Below are positions 33,016 to 41,694 of a stretch of 64,000 bases of DNA, one piece after another. A model generated the notes under the pieces. The model ran no database searches. It saw nothing but the letters and a program-made list of their open reading frames with translations, and was not told the origin of the DNA. How positions within the stretch are numbered: position 1 is the stretch's first letter; each line of letters opens with the position of its first letter. This DNA comes from Dehalococcoidia bacterium (GTDB lineage: Bacteria > Chloroflexota > Dehalococcoidia > E44-bin15): assembly GCA_041649635.1 (NCBI GenBank), contig JBAZMV010000007.1, positions 1 to 64,000 on the forward strand, written 5' to 3'. A program made the translations under genes and the position numbers.

Positions 33016-35217
33016 GTGGCAGAGAAAAAAATGAACTTGAAACTGGCAAAAGAACTGGGCCTTAGTGCTGATGAGTATAAGCAGATTCAGACGCTATTGG
33101 GTCGGAATCCCAACTATACGGAACTCGGCATGTTCTCTGCGATGTGGTCCGAGCATTGTTCATATAAGAATTCAATCAAGGTACTGAAGAAGCTCCCCAC
33201 CACCGGCAAGGGCGTATTTCTCACCGCAGGTGAAAACTCGGGCGGAGTATCTATCGACGACGATTATGCCGTGGTGTTCAAGGTTGAGTCTCATAATCAT
33301 CCCTCAGCGGTTGAACCTTATGAAGCCAGCGCCACGGGCGGAGGCGGATGCATACGGGATATCTTTACCGTCGGCGCCCGCCCACTGTTTCTTTTAAGTT
33401 CTCTGCGATTCGGCATGCTGAGCGATAAGCGAACTAAGTATCTGTTTAAGGAGATAGCCCGCGGTTTTACCGATTATGCCAACGCGGTCGACCTGCCCGC
33501 CATAGCAGGCGAGGTATATTTCGATCCATCGTACCAGGGAAATCCTCTGGTAAATGCTATGGTTGTCGGCCTGCTGAAGAAGGAAAACATCGTAAAAGCA
33601 CGAGCGTCAGGCATTGGCAATCTGGTTATCATCGCCGGCGGCCGTACCGGGCGGGACGGCGTCGAAGGAGCCAGCTTTGCATCATCGGGTCTGGATGAGA
33701 GCGCAAAAGAGAGGAAGGGCGCCGTAGCAATCGGTGACCCCAAGATAGGCAAGAAGATACGTGAGGCATGCCTTGAGATCGCCGAAAAGAAACTTGTCGT
33801 CGGCATGCAGGACATGGGTGCGGCAGGCATCGTATGTTCAACGGCTGAGACCGCTTATAAGGCAGGTACCGGCATTGAGATAGACATAGCGCTTGTCCCC
33901 CGCAAAGAAAAGGGAATGAATCCGTACGAGATCATGCTTTCCGAATCCCAGGAAAGAATGCTGCTCATCGTAGCGCCAAAGAAACTAAATGCTGTCAAGG
34001 CTGTTTTTAAAAAGTGGAACGTTGAGTTCAGTGTGATAGGCAAAGTGATAAAAGGCGGTGTCCTGAGAGTAAAAGAGGATGGCAAGGTTGTAGCTGAGGT
34101 GCCGGCCGAAGCCCTGGCCAACGGGCCCAGATACGACAGGGAATCAAGCGAACCCAGGTACTTGAAACAAATCAGAACGCTGTCTCTATCTAAAATAAAG
34201 GAACCTAAGGACTACAATAAGACCCTCCTGACGCTGCTCTCTTCACCAACCCTAGCTTCCAAAAAATACATCGCAGAGAAGGTGGATCCAAAACTGACTT
34301 CGTCACTATGTGTAAAAGGCGGCAATGATGCCGGCGTCTACTACTGTAAGCAAATGAACAAGGCTATCGCGGCCACCATCGACTGCAATGGGCTATATTG
34401 TTACCTCGATCCCTTTATGGGTGCCCAGATCGCCGTCGCGGAAGCGTCTCGCAATCTCGTCTGCTGTGGAGCGCGGCCGCTGGCGGTGACGGATGGTTTG
34501 AATTTCGGCGACCCCTTTAATCCCGAGATTTACTGGCAATTTGTAAAGTCAGTAGAAGGCATCACCAAAGCCTGCAAGTATTTTGGACTGCCCGTCATTA
34601 GCGGCAATGTGAGCTTCAATAATGAAAATCCAAAAGGTGCCGTATATCCTACACCCGTCATCGGCATGGTAGGAATCGTCGACAATGTTAAGAACGTCAC
34701 CAGCAGCGATTTCAAGAAAGAGGGAGACGTAATTCTACTTATCGGTCGGAACAAGGAGGAAATCGGCGGGTCGCAATACCTCAGCATTATACATGATCTC
34801 CGGAAAGGCACGCCTCCGACCTTGGATTTGAACAGAGAAAAGAGTGCGCAGGATGCTGTGCTGGAAATAATCGGACAGCGTCTGGCATCCAGCGCACATG
34901 ATTGCTCCGACGGAGGACTGGCCGTTGCTTTGGCAGAATGCTGTATCCTTGGCGGAAACGGTGCCGTAATCACAATAAAGGACAAGATGCGAACCGACGC
35001 TCTTCTTTTCGGTGAATCGCAGTCCAGAATCGTTATCAGTACCGCCCGTAAGAATCAGGAGAAGATCAAAACTATATGCAAGAAGTTCCATGCACCATGC
35101 ATTGCTATCGGAGAGGTCAAGGGAGACTCACTAGTTATCAACAACTCGATCAAGGTTAAAGTCGCAAGGCTTCAGGAGGCCCATGGCAAAGCAATACCTA
35201 AAGCAATCCAATCGTAG
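33016..35217 (+). CDS. purL: Phosphoribosylformylglycinamidine synthase subunit PurL
   Basis: This 733-residue enzyme catalyses the fourth step of purine synthesis together with PurQ and PurS. Conserved marks include FSAMWSEHCSYKNS, the nucleotide site VVFKVESHNHPSAVEPYEAS with TGGGGCIRDIF, GMQDMGAAGIVCSTAE, and in the second half SSAHDCSDGGLAVALAE. Start is GTG 33016 with AAGGAG upstream. It is a single gene here; purQ and purS are not in the window. Confidence 0.95.
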   Translation: MAEKKMNLKLAKELGLSADEYKQIQTLLGRNPNYTELGMFSAMWSEHCSYKNSIKVLKKLPTTGKGVFLTAGENSGGVSIDDDYAVVFKVESHNHPSAVEPYEASATGGGGCIRDIFTVGARPLFLLSSLRFGMLSDKRTKYLFKEIARGFTDYANAVDLPAIAGEVYFDPSYQGNPLVNAMVVGLLKKENIVKARASGIGNLVIIAGGRTGRDGVEGASFASSGLDESAKERKGAVAIGDPKIGKKIREACLEIAEKKLVVGMQDMGAAGIVCSTAETAYKAGTGIEIDIALVPRKEKGMNPYEIMLSESQERMLLIVAPKKLNAVKAVFKKWNVEFSVIGKVIKGGVLRVKEDGKVVAEVPAEALANGPRYDRESSEPRYLKQIRTLSLSKIKEPKDYNKTLLTLLSSPTLASKKYIAEKVDPKLTSSLCVKGGNDAGVYYCKQMNKAIAATIDCNGLYCYLDPFMGAQIAVAEASRNLVCCGARPLAVTDGLNFGDPFNPEIYWQFVKSVEGITKACKYFGLPVISGNVSFNNENPKGAVYPTPVIGMVGIVDNVKNVTSSDFKKEGDVILLIGRNKEEIGGSQYLSIIHDLRKGTPPTLDLNREKSAQDAVLEIIGQRLASSAHDCSDGGLAVALAECCILGGNGAVITIKDKMRTDALLFGESQSRIVISTARKNQEKIKTICKKFHAPCIAIGEVKGDSLVINNSIKVKVARLQEAHGKAIPKAIQS

Positions 35218-35355
35218 AATATAATGATTTATCGGGTTTTTATAGTGCCTCTGAAGAGTACTTCAAATACGGAAAAACCGAAAGTAGCGTGTAAACCTAT
35301 TGACAGTTTCATTTGTACGTGCTAGTCTCTTGGCAAATTCCAATAGGAGGTAGAG

Positions 35356-35493
35356 ATGCAGGCTTATTGTATGAAGTGCCGGAAAAAGGTAGAGATCAAG
35401 AACCCCAGACAGATCAAGATGAAGAACGGTCGTCCTGCTACACAGGGGACATGCGGAAGCTGCGGCACAAAAGTATTCCGAATCGGCAAGTAA
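35356..35493 (+). CDS. DUF5679 zinc-ribbon protein (45 residues)
   Basis: This tiny protein begins MQAYCMKCRKKVEIKNP and ends TCGSCGTKVFRIGK. Two CxxC pairs (about residues 5-8 and 33-36) form a rubredoxin-like zinc ribbon. The central KNGRPATQG is the family's hallmark. ATG 35356 has AGGAGG directly upstream. Such proteins are widespread in Chloroflexota and Actinomycetota; function unknown. A longer overlapping frame is a shadow. Confidence 0.88.
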   Translation: MQAYCMKCRKKVEIKNPRQIKMKNGRPATQGTCGSCGTKVFRIGK

Positions 35494-35522
35494 TTCCTAC
35501 TCCATCAAAAACAGCTTTATCA

Positions 35523-35571
35523 AACAACAAAGCGCCATAGCCCATGAGGTATGTGGCGTTTTGCTGTTTTT
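35523..35571 (+). terminator. Terminator after the DUF5679 gene
   Basis: The arms aacaacaaagcgccat and atgtggcgttttgctgtt pair with a few mismatches and are followed by TTTTTG. Confidence 0.7.
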
Positions 35572-35580
35572 GTTAACAAA

Positions 35581-35615
35581 AAAGAGCGGCCTGCTTTCCA
35601 GCTAGGCCGCTCTTT
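35581..35615. terminator. Bidirectional terminator between DUF5679 and the minus-strand thiolase
   Basis: The arms aaagagcggcct and aggccgctcttt pair perfectly with an 11-base loop. The A-run on one side and T-run on the other allow action in both directions. Confidence 0.85.
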
Positions 35616-35631
35616 AACTTGCTTTAGTCGA

Positions 35632-36825
35632 TTACTCAGGTAATCCAACAATAGAGCAGGAAATGACGCACGCCATCGGCATGGAGCCAAGGTTGTGGGT
35701 CAAACCAAGCTTCGGGTTCTTGATCTGGCGTTTACCAGCCTTGCCAAGCAGCTGCAGATACATCTCGTACATCATACGCAGACCTGTGGCGCCAACCGGG
35801 TGACCGAAACACTTCAGTCCGCCATCGGGTTGAACCGGCAAGCCTCCATCCAGATCGAAGAAGCCACTCTCGATATCCTCTTTCATATGTCCGCGCTTGC
35901 TGAACTGGAGGTCCTCCATCACGATGGCCTCGGTAATGGAGAAACAGTCGTGCACTTCAGCCATGTCGATCTCCTCGCGGGCATTCTTAATCCCGGCCTC
36001 TTTGTAGACGTTTATCGCCGCGCGTGTGGTTTCCTCGGTATGAAGGAAGTCATACTCCGGCTTCACCACGCCCTCGGCGGGGCCGACGCACATCTGGATA
36101 CCTTTGATGGTGATGTAATCTCTGTTCTTCTTGAACTTCTTGGCATCCTCAGCCCTGACCACGATAGCCGCAGCGCTTCCATCGCTGACGCCGCAACAGT
36201 CGAAAAGTCCTAACGGCCAGGCGATGATTGGCGCATTGATTGCCTGCTCAATGGTTATCTCCTTATGGAAATGCGCCTTCGGATTCATGTTGCCATTATG
36301 GTGGCTCTTCATTGAGACATGGGCCAGCATCTTCCTGCCGTCATCGGGTTTGATGTTATAGTGATTGAAGTATCTCGTGGCCAGCATGGCGAAGATCGCC
36401 GGCGCGGTTGTAGTGATTCCGCCGACGCCGGCTGTGCCTGGAGGCGATACGGAGACCAGTCCGGCAAATCCCATGTCCTTTAATTTTTCGGCGCCTATCG
36501 CCAGTCCGACATCGATCACGCCGGAGGCAACGGCATACGCGCAGTTGCGCAGGGCATCGGTGCCTGTGCAGCACATATTCTCCACCCTGGTTATCGGTTT
36601 GTATTGCAGCCGGAGGCCGGCAAGGCCGAGACCCGACATGCCGGAGACTTCCTGCCAGTTACCGATCCAGGCCGCATCTATATCTTTGGGCTCGATGCCG
36701 GCATCCGCATACGCATCGTAAGCGGCATCCACCATAAGATCGGAGACGCTCTTGCCCCATAGCTCACCGAACTTGGTGCAGCCCATTCCAATTATGGCTA
36801 CTCTATCTTTAATACTCTGTGCCAT
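35632..36825 (-). CDS. Thiolase (acetyl-CoA acetyltransferase-like, lipid-transfer type)
   Basis: This 397-residue protein is a paralogue of the thiolase at 19017. RVENMCCTGTDALRNCAYAV carries the nucleophile (Cys85), and KCFGHPVGATGLRMMYEMYL the catalytic His. GLTHNLGSMPMACVISCSIV closes the protein. It lies 14 bases after the HMGS-like/DUF35 gene, repeating the gene pair at 17584-20228 on the opposite strand, so a complex of the two products is expected. An AAAGGAGG site precedes the ATG at 36825. Confidence 0.87.
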   Translation of the reverse strand: MAQSIKDRVAIIGMGCTKFGELWGKSVSDLMVDAAYDAYADAGIEPKDIDAAWIGNWQEVSGMSGLGLAGLRLQYKPITRVENMCCTGTDALRNCAYAVASGVIDVGLAIGAEKLKDMGFAGLVSVSPPGTAGVGGITTTAPAIFAMLATRYFNHYNIKPDDGRKMLAHVSMKSHHNGNMNPKAHFHKEITIEQAINAPIIAWPLGLFDCCGVSDGSAAAIVVRAEDAKKFKKNRDYITIKGIQMCVGPAEGVVKPEYDFLHTEETTRAAINVYKEAGIKNAREEIDMAEVHDCFSITEAIVMEDLQFSKRGHMKEDIESGFFDLDGGLPVQPDGGLKCFGHPVGATGLRMMYEMYLQLLGKAGKRQIKNPKLGLTHNLGSMPMACVISCSIVGLPE

Positions 36826-36839
36826 TTCGTCCTCCTTTC

Positions 36840-38291
36840 TTATCCCCTCACCGGTCTTGCTTTCCAGTGGTAGTTATGGATACCGCGGTCATAGTACAGT
36901 TTTCTGAACACCATCTCCACAGGCATCCCGACTTCGACTTTCTCAGGATCGCGGTCCGTCAGATCGAACATGCCGCGGCCGCCGCCATCGAAGTCTAAAC
37001 ATACCGGAGTTGCCGGCGGATCGATAACATCAGCCAGCAGGTCAAGCGAGTATGAGAATAGCTTAGCCTTCTTATCGGAGAACTTGTAATCTTCGAAATT
37101 GTCCTTCGTCTGGCAATAGTAGCAAACGCGTATCGGGGTCATGCCGCCGATGCCGAACGGCAGCTGCCACATTACATGGCCGCAGGTAAGACACTTCTTA
37201 CCGTAGAGACACAGCACTTCTTTGCGACTGCGTTTCAGAGCCGTCAGCGACGCGAAAGGTATCTCCGGCCGTCTCGCGCGCTCGATGGTCACGATACCGC
37301 GCCAGCGCAGATAGCTGTAATACGGAAGCATCCTCTTCGAGGCCATATTAGACTTGATGCCGCGATGCGCTTTGGCCTTTTTCTTACCGATTGCCTCGGT
37401 GCATTCAATCAGGAACGCATCGGCACCGTTGCCGTACTGGGCGAGCAGAATCTTGTCGCCCGGTTTGGCATCCTCCAGTGCGGCAACCAGCATCATCATG
37501 CCCATAGCGGCGCCGCAGGTGCCGACAGTCATGAAGAAGCAGTCCTGTACCTGACCGAAGCCGAAACCGCATTCTACCAGGACCTTACCGTGCCTTCTCA
37601 CGTCCATGGGCGAGTTGATAACGGCCTTTGTAATGTCCTTAGGCTCAAGCTTTGCTTTTTGCAAGAGTCCCTTGATCGCCTTCGGAAGCTGATCCGAATA
37701 TCCTTCGTCAAGCACCTGGCGGTCCTCCCATGTGCGAACGTAATGATCGACATCAGCCCGCCATTCGCCTGCGTATTCGTCCGAAACAGTGTAGCTCTCT
37801 TTTATGATAGCGATCGGGTCTTTATCGCCCAGCAGCAAACAAGCGGAACCGTCGCCGTACATGGCCTCGCCCTGTCCCGCGGGAGCGCCCATGCGACAAT
37901 CGGATGCCACTACCAGCATGTTCTTTACCGAACCCGCCTTGACCGCATCAGCCGCCGCCATGAGAGCCGACGTGCCGGCCCTCAGCGAGTTGGTGAAGTC
38001 AGCGGTGCGGACAGCCTCCTTCATATCAAGTGCCGTAGCAATGATAGTGGAGCATTGCTTCTCTTTATACGGAGAGCAAGTGGTGCCTAAGAACAAGCCG
38101 TCGATCTTCTTGGGATCGGCACCGGCCAGGCAATCATTCGCTGCGTCCCAGGCCATAGTTACCGCATCCTCATCGTAGCTGGCAACCGCTTTCTCTCCGG
38201 GAATCGGGAATCCTCCCCATGCCTTGTAGAATTCCTCCCGACTCACTCGATGATACGGGATATAAGCGCCATATGAAATTATCCCTACCAT
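36840..38291 (-). CDS. HMG-CoA-synthase-like condensing enzyme fused to a DUF35 domain
   Basis: This 483-residue protein is a paralogue of the fusion at 17584. The condensing domain includes TCSPYKEKQCSTIIATALDM and ADFTNSLRAGTSALMAAADA, where Leu103 replaces the catalytic Cys, exactly as in the other copy. The zinc ribbon is CLTCGHVMWQLPFGIGGM then CYYC, with a longer spacer than in the first fusion. The OB fold (PATPVCLDFDGGGRGMFDLT) follows. I chose ATG 38291 with AGGAGG seven bases upstream, over a TTG three bases earlier. Confidence 0.8.
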   Translation of the reverse strand: MVGIISYGAYIPYHRVSREEFYKAWGGFPIPGEKAVASYDEDAVTMAWDAANDCLAGADPKKIDGLFLGTTCSPYKEKQCSTIIATALDMKEAVRTADFTNSLRAGTSALMAAADAVKAGSVKNMLVVASDCRMGAPAGQGEAMYGDGSACLLLGDKDPIAIIKESYTVSDEYAGEWRADVDHYVRTWEDRQVLDEGYSDQLPKAIKGLLQKAKLEPKDITKAVINSPMDVRRHGKVLVECGFGFGQVQDCFFMTVGTCGAAMGMMMLVAALEDAKPGDKILLAQYGNGADAFLIECTEAIGKKKAKAHRGIKSNMASKRMLPYYSYLRWRGIVTIERARRPEIPFASLTALKRSRKEVLCLYGKKCLTCGHVMWQLPFGIGGMTPIRVCYYCQTKDNFEDYKFSDKKAKLFSYSLDLLADVIDPPATPVCLDFDGGGRGMFDLTDRDPEKVEVGMPVEMVFRKLYYDRGIHNYHWKARPVRG

Positions 38292-38379
38292 CAATACACC
38301 TCCTTTTTTATTTGACTAACAGCATATTTCAGTTTAAGAGGCATTTCGACCATGCCTGCATAAACACTGTGCCCAATTA

Positions 38380-38404
38380 TAAAAAAATCGGCCCTTAGCC
38401 GATT
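38380..38404 (-). terminator. Terminator overlapping the 3' end of the AMACR-like gene
   Basis: On the minus strand the stem aatcggc/gccgatt with loop taagg is followed by seven or eight T. It includes the stop codon of the gene ending at 38395. It separates that gene from the HMGS-like/thiolase pair, which should have its own promoter in 38292-38380. Confidence 0.8.
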
Positions 38405-39567
38405 ACCTCCGCCTTGCGCAACTCCGCGATCTTCGCATCATCGTATCCAAGCTCGCGCATTATCTCATCGGTGTGCTCGCCGAACTTTGTGCTCCAATTC
38501 CGAACTTTCATCGGTGAATCCGACAGCTTATGCATCGAGCCGACCTGCTTCACCTTGCCGTGCACCGGATGGTCGCTTTCCATTATCATTTTACGCGCGA
38601 TGAGGTGCGGATCATTCTCCAGTTCCTCAACATCAAGTATGGGCGCTACACACGTATCCTTCTGCTTAAGGATGGACACCCACTCATCACGCGTCTTGGT
38701 CAGGAACTTCTTACGGAAGGCTTCAAACATCTCCTTGCGCTTCTCGCCCTCATCGAACTCGTACGGAATAAATTCATCTAATCCGAGCAACTGACAGAGA
38801 TTGCCGAAGAACCACGGTTCGAGCGCGCCGATGCTGATATACTTGCCGTCCTTGGTCTCATAAACGTTGTACCAGGGGAAATGCCCGGTGAACATGGTGT
38901 CACCGCGTTTAGGCGCACCGCTATGACTGAATATGTACGGGTTGATCTGCATGGACGTCAGCTCCACAACGGCATCCGTCATCGACATATCGATGTACTG
39001 GCCTTTACCAGTAACCCCCCTCGACACCAGAGCAGCCAGGATGCCGATCGCCGCCGACATACCGCCGGTGAAATCACCGATGACGGACCCCGGCAGCGCC
39101 GGCTTGCCGCCTGCCTGCCCTGTGAGTCCGAGCAAGCCGCTGTAAGATATATAATTGATATCATGCCCGACCATATCGCGATACGGCCCGTCCTGGCCGT
39201 AGCCGGACAACGAGGCGTAGACGATCTTAGGATTTATCTGCTTTAATGTTTCGTAATCGACACCGAGACGCTTGACTACGCCGGGCCTGAAACCTTCCAT
39301 GACCACATCGGCGGACTTTACCATGTCCCTGAAGACCTGTTTGCCGGTATCCGACTTAAGATCGAGTCCCATATTACGACAATTCCTCAAGCCGGGACGC
39401 GAGGAGTCGAAGAGCATCATTACCGGCCCGCCACGTTTCGCCGGATTGGCATCGAAAACCTTGATGATATCGGCGCCCAGATCTCCCAGCATAAACGAGC
39501 AGAAAGGGCCCGGGCCAAGCCATGCCAGATCGAGTATCTTTATACCTTCAAGCGCTTGAGGCGACAT
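38395..39567 (-). CDS. CaiB/BaiF (family III CoA-transferase) protein, alpha-methylacyl-CoA-racemase-like
   Basis: This 390-residue protein starts ALEGIKILDLAWLGPGPFCS and has the family's GDLGADIIKVFDANPAKRGG. The segment VGHDINYISYSGLLGLTGQA and then GSVIGDFTGGMSAAIGILAA match the His and Asp of alpha-methylacyl-CoA racemases (GHDINY, GDxxGG), not the formyl-CoA transferase form. Racemases of this type invert 2-methyl branches so that branched acyl-CoA chains can be beta-oxidised, as in sterol side-chain or pristanate breakdown. A transferase role cannot be excluded. Confidence 0.82.
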   Translation of the reverse strand: MSPQALEGIKILDLAWLGPGPFCSFMLGDLGADIIKVFDANPAKRGGPVMMLFDSSRPGLRNCRNMGLDLKSDTGKQVFRDMVKSADVVMEGFRPGVVKRLGVDYETLKQINPKIVYASLSGYGQDGPYRDMVGHDINYISYSGLLGLTGQAGGKPALPGSVIGDFTGGMSAAIGILAALVSRGVTGKGQYIDMSMTDAVVELTSMQINPYIFSHSGAPKRGDTMFTGHFPWYNVYETKDGKYISIGALEPWFFGNLCQLLGLDEFIPYEFDEGEKRKEMFEAFRKKFLTKTRDEWVSILKQKDTCVAPILDVEELENDPHLIARKMIMESDHPVHGKVKQVGSMHKLSDSPMKVRNWSTKFGEHTDEIMRELGYDDAKIAELRKAEVIG

Positions 39568-39607
39568 CGTAATTCCCCTTTAAAATTAAGCTAATCTGCC
39601 GAATATA

Positions 39608-40534
39608 CTATTTAGCTGTATTCAGCTTCTTTAATTCATCAAGATCAAGCGGGTCGCCTTTAGACGGGTCCCGCACCAGTTTAATAGCGCCGATCGGACA
39701 AACATCCTCACAGACACCGCAGCCCATACACTTTTCCACATTAATCTCAGCTACCTGATCACCCAGCGTAATAGCGCTGAAACGGCAAGTGCCATCGCAG
39801 CTGCCACAACCGTTACAATCATCACTGACAGTGGCGATATAGCCCGAGGATGCGATTATAGGAACCATCCCGCCGAGCATGTTCCACATTTTTATCCCTA
39901 GGCAACAGCAGTCACAGCAGTTACATATTGCAAAGAACTTGTTTCCTACATCCTTTTTGAAATACGCGCAATGCACATCGCCGCGTTTGTGCGCATCCTC
40001 GATAACCTTAACCGCCTCCTCCTGCGTAATCTTGCGGAACAACGGATTCTTCTCTCCTATGAATGAAGCGAAAGGATCGCCGATGAAGAGACAAACATCC
40101 TGCTTCCCAGGGGGAAGGCATGGATTGGGCGAGGCCGCGCGGCAGGCGCATACCCCCACCGCTATCGACTCCGGGTTTTCCAGTACTATATCCCTTGCAA
40201 CTTTGTACGGAATAACCTGTTCTGGGGGGCATATATTCAACGGCTCTTTCTGAGTAACCAGCTTGACCGCGTCTTGAATTTTCACCACCTTACCGTGATA
40301 AAAGCTGGTCTCCAATGAAAGAGCTGTTTCTGCGATGCGCTGAACACCGGCCTCAATCAACTCATCTATGCCGGCTTCCGGCAACTCGGTGCGATCCTTG
40401 GGAGCCTGCCCGGCTATTTTAATGGCGTGATAAAGAAAATCATCGATGTACTTCATGTAGACATAGGCTGAAAAGAAGTCACTTTTGTTCTCCATGGGAT
40501 AGGAATCGTAGAGGGCCTTTGTTACTGGATCCAT
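39608..40534 (-). CDS. Cysteine-rich 4Fe-4S protein
   Basis: This 308-residue protein ends in two ferredoxin motifs (CNGCGSCDGTCRFSAITLG and CMGCGVCEDVCPIGAIKL), enough for two [4Fe-4S] clusters. Before them come GVCACRAASPNPCLPPGKQD and FFAICNCCDCCCLGIKMWN, with five cysteines in seven residues. The N-terminal about 110 residues are helical and lack cysteine. It is probably an electron carrier or an oxidoreductase subunit. It is read after the epimerase and AOR genes of the same strand, so it may serve the aldehyde:ferredoxin oxidoreductase. Confidence 0.78.
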   Translation of the reverse strand: MDPVTKALYDSYPMENKSDFFSAYVYMKYIDDFLYHAIKIAGQAPKDRTELPEAGIDELIEAGVQRIAETALSLETSFYHGKVVKIQDAVKLVTQKEPLNICPPEQVIPYKVARDIVLENPESIAVGVCACRAASPNPCLPPGKQDVCLFIGDPFASFIGEKNPLFRKITQEEAVKVIEDAHKRGDVHCAYFKKDVGNKFFAICNCCDCCCLGIKMWNMLGGMVPIIASSGYIATVSDDCNGCGSCDGTCRFSAITLGDQVAEINVEKCMGCGVCEDVCPIGAIKLVRDPSKGDPLDLDELKKLNTAK

Positions 40535-40554
40535 AATTTCCCCCTTTTCACAAA

Positions 40555-40584
40555 GATAACGGGGCGATTATCTTCCCCGTTATC
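40555..40584 (-). terminator. Hairpin between the epimerase-like and 4Fe-4S genes
   Basis: The arms gataacgggg and ccccgttatc enclose ten bases. Only a short T-run follows on the minus strand, so termination may be partial. Confidence 0.5.
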
Positions 40585-40622
40585 CAGTTTACATTATTTT
40601 CTTCAATTTTCCAACGGTCTGC

Positions 40623-41639
40623 TTACTGCCGTTTCTTTTTCTTCTCCGCTTTCCGCCACTCAATATACTGCCGGCAGCCCTCCTCGATCGATATCTTGGG
40701 TTGCCATCCCAGCTCTTTCCGTGCTTTAGTGCTGTCGATATACATGCCATCCCTGACAAATTTAATGTCGGAACGCGTAAGGAACGGGGCATCCTCGGAT
40801 CTAATCAACCTCCCCCACATCTCCATAACCGCAGCCGAAGCGTACACAAGACCAAGCGGAATAACTATCTTTAATTCGGATTTCCCCGCAGCCTTAGCCA
40901 TAGCATTAACAAAATCACGATAGGTTACTACGCCCTCAGGTGAAATATTGTATATTTGCCCCCCGGCCTTTTCGTTTATCGCCGCCAGTATGACGCAATC
41001 CGCAACATCGTGTACGTGTACTAATGCCGTCTTGGCCATAGCATTGCCCGGCAATACAGGGAACATCTTCACATAGCGATATATCCGGTCGGTAAGGAGT
41101 CTGCAGCGAGGGCCGTATACCATACAAGGCCTGACCACCGTAGCGTTTATCTTACCCTGCTTATGGTAATCAAGCACAGTTTGCTCTGCCCTGGCCTTTG
41201 CACAATCGTAGAACATCTCGCGGCTGGGCTTTTCGATATTCAGGTAAGGAGCGCTTTCATCCGCAGGTTTTTCAACACCTATTGCAGCATCACCCACAAC
41301 AGTGCCGGAACTGACGTAAACAAACTTCTTAACCCCTGCCGCAATGCTGGCATTAAGTATGTTCTCAGTTCCTTCAACGATACATGATTGAAAATCCTTC
41401 CACTGGCCCCACCCCGGCAAGACCCTGGCTGCAGCATGAATGACTACGTCCATGCCTTCGGCTGCAGCTACCAGACTATCGTAATCCTCCACATCACCGT
41501 AAACGATTTCGGCACTAGTTGTCTTCAGATGCTCTATGTTAGACGTCTTGCGCACCATGGCACGCACCTGATGTCCCTGCTGCGCCATTCGCTCGACAAG
41601 ATGTCCGCCAAGCAATCCTGTTCCGCCTGTTATAAGCAC
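40623..41639 (-). CDS. NAD-dependent epimerase/dehydratase, 3beta-hydroxysteroid-dehydrogenase-like
   Basis: This 338-residue extended SDR has the nucleotide loop ITGGTGLLGGHLVERMAQQG, VIHAAARVLPGWGQWK, YVSSGTVVGDAA and the catalytic pair in MFYDCAKARAEQTV (YxxxK). It most resembles the 3beta-HSD/sterol-4-carboxylate decarboxylase and dihydroflavonol-reductase group, which oxidise secondary alcohols on lipophilic rings. A GTG start at 41639 is used; the AGGAGG lies 11 bases upstream, a little far. It lies between the AOR and the 4Fe-4S genes. Confidence 0.8.
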   Translation of the reverse strand: MLITGGTGLLGGHLVERMAQQGHQVRAMVRKTSNIEHLKTTSAEIVYGDVEDYDSLVAAAEGMDVVIHAAARVLPGWGQWKDFQSCIVEGTENILNASIAAGVKKFVYVSSGTVVGDAAIGVEKPADESAPYLNIEKPSREMFYDCAKARAEQTVLDYHKQGKINATVVRPCMVYGPRCRLLTDRIYRYVKMFPVLPGNAMAKTALVHVHDVADCVILAAINEKAGGQIYNISPEGVVTYRDFVNAMAKAAGKSELKIVIPLGLVYASAAVMEMWGRLIRSEDAPFLTRSDIKFVRDGMYIDSTKARKELGWQPKISIEEGCRQYIEWRKAEKKKKRQ

Positions 41640-41694
41640 TTTCGTAACGCCCTCCTAAACACAAGATTTGTTACTAAGCCTATAAATCACCATG

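Noticed and set aside
32695..33049. Minus-strand frames upstream of purL
   Set aside because: Two overlapping frames give low-complexity or hydrophobic translations without family motifs or ribosome binding sites.
35313..35540. Plus-strand frame of 75 residues covering the DUF5679 gene
   Set aside because: The out-of-frame 45-residue zinc-ribbon gene has the ribosome binding site and the conserved motifs.
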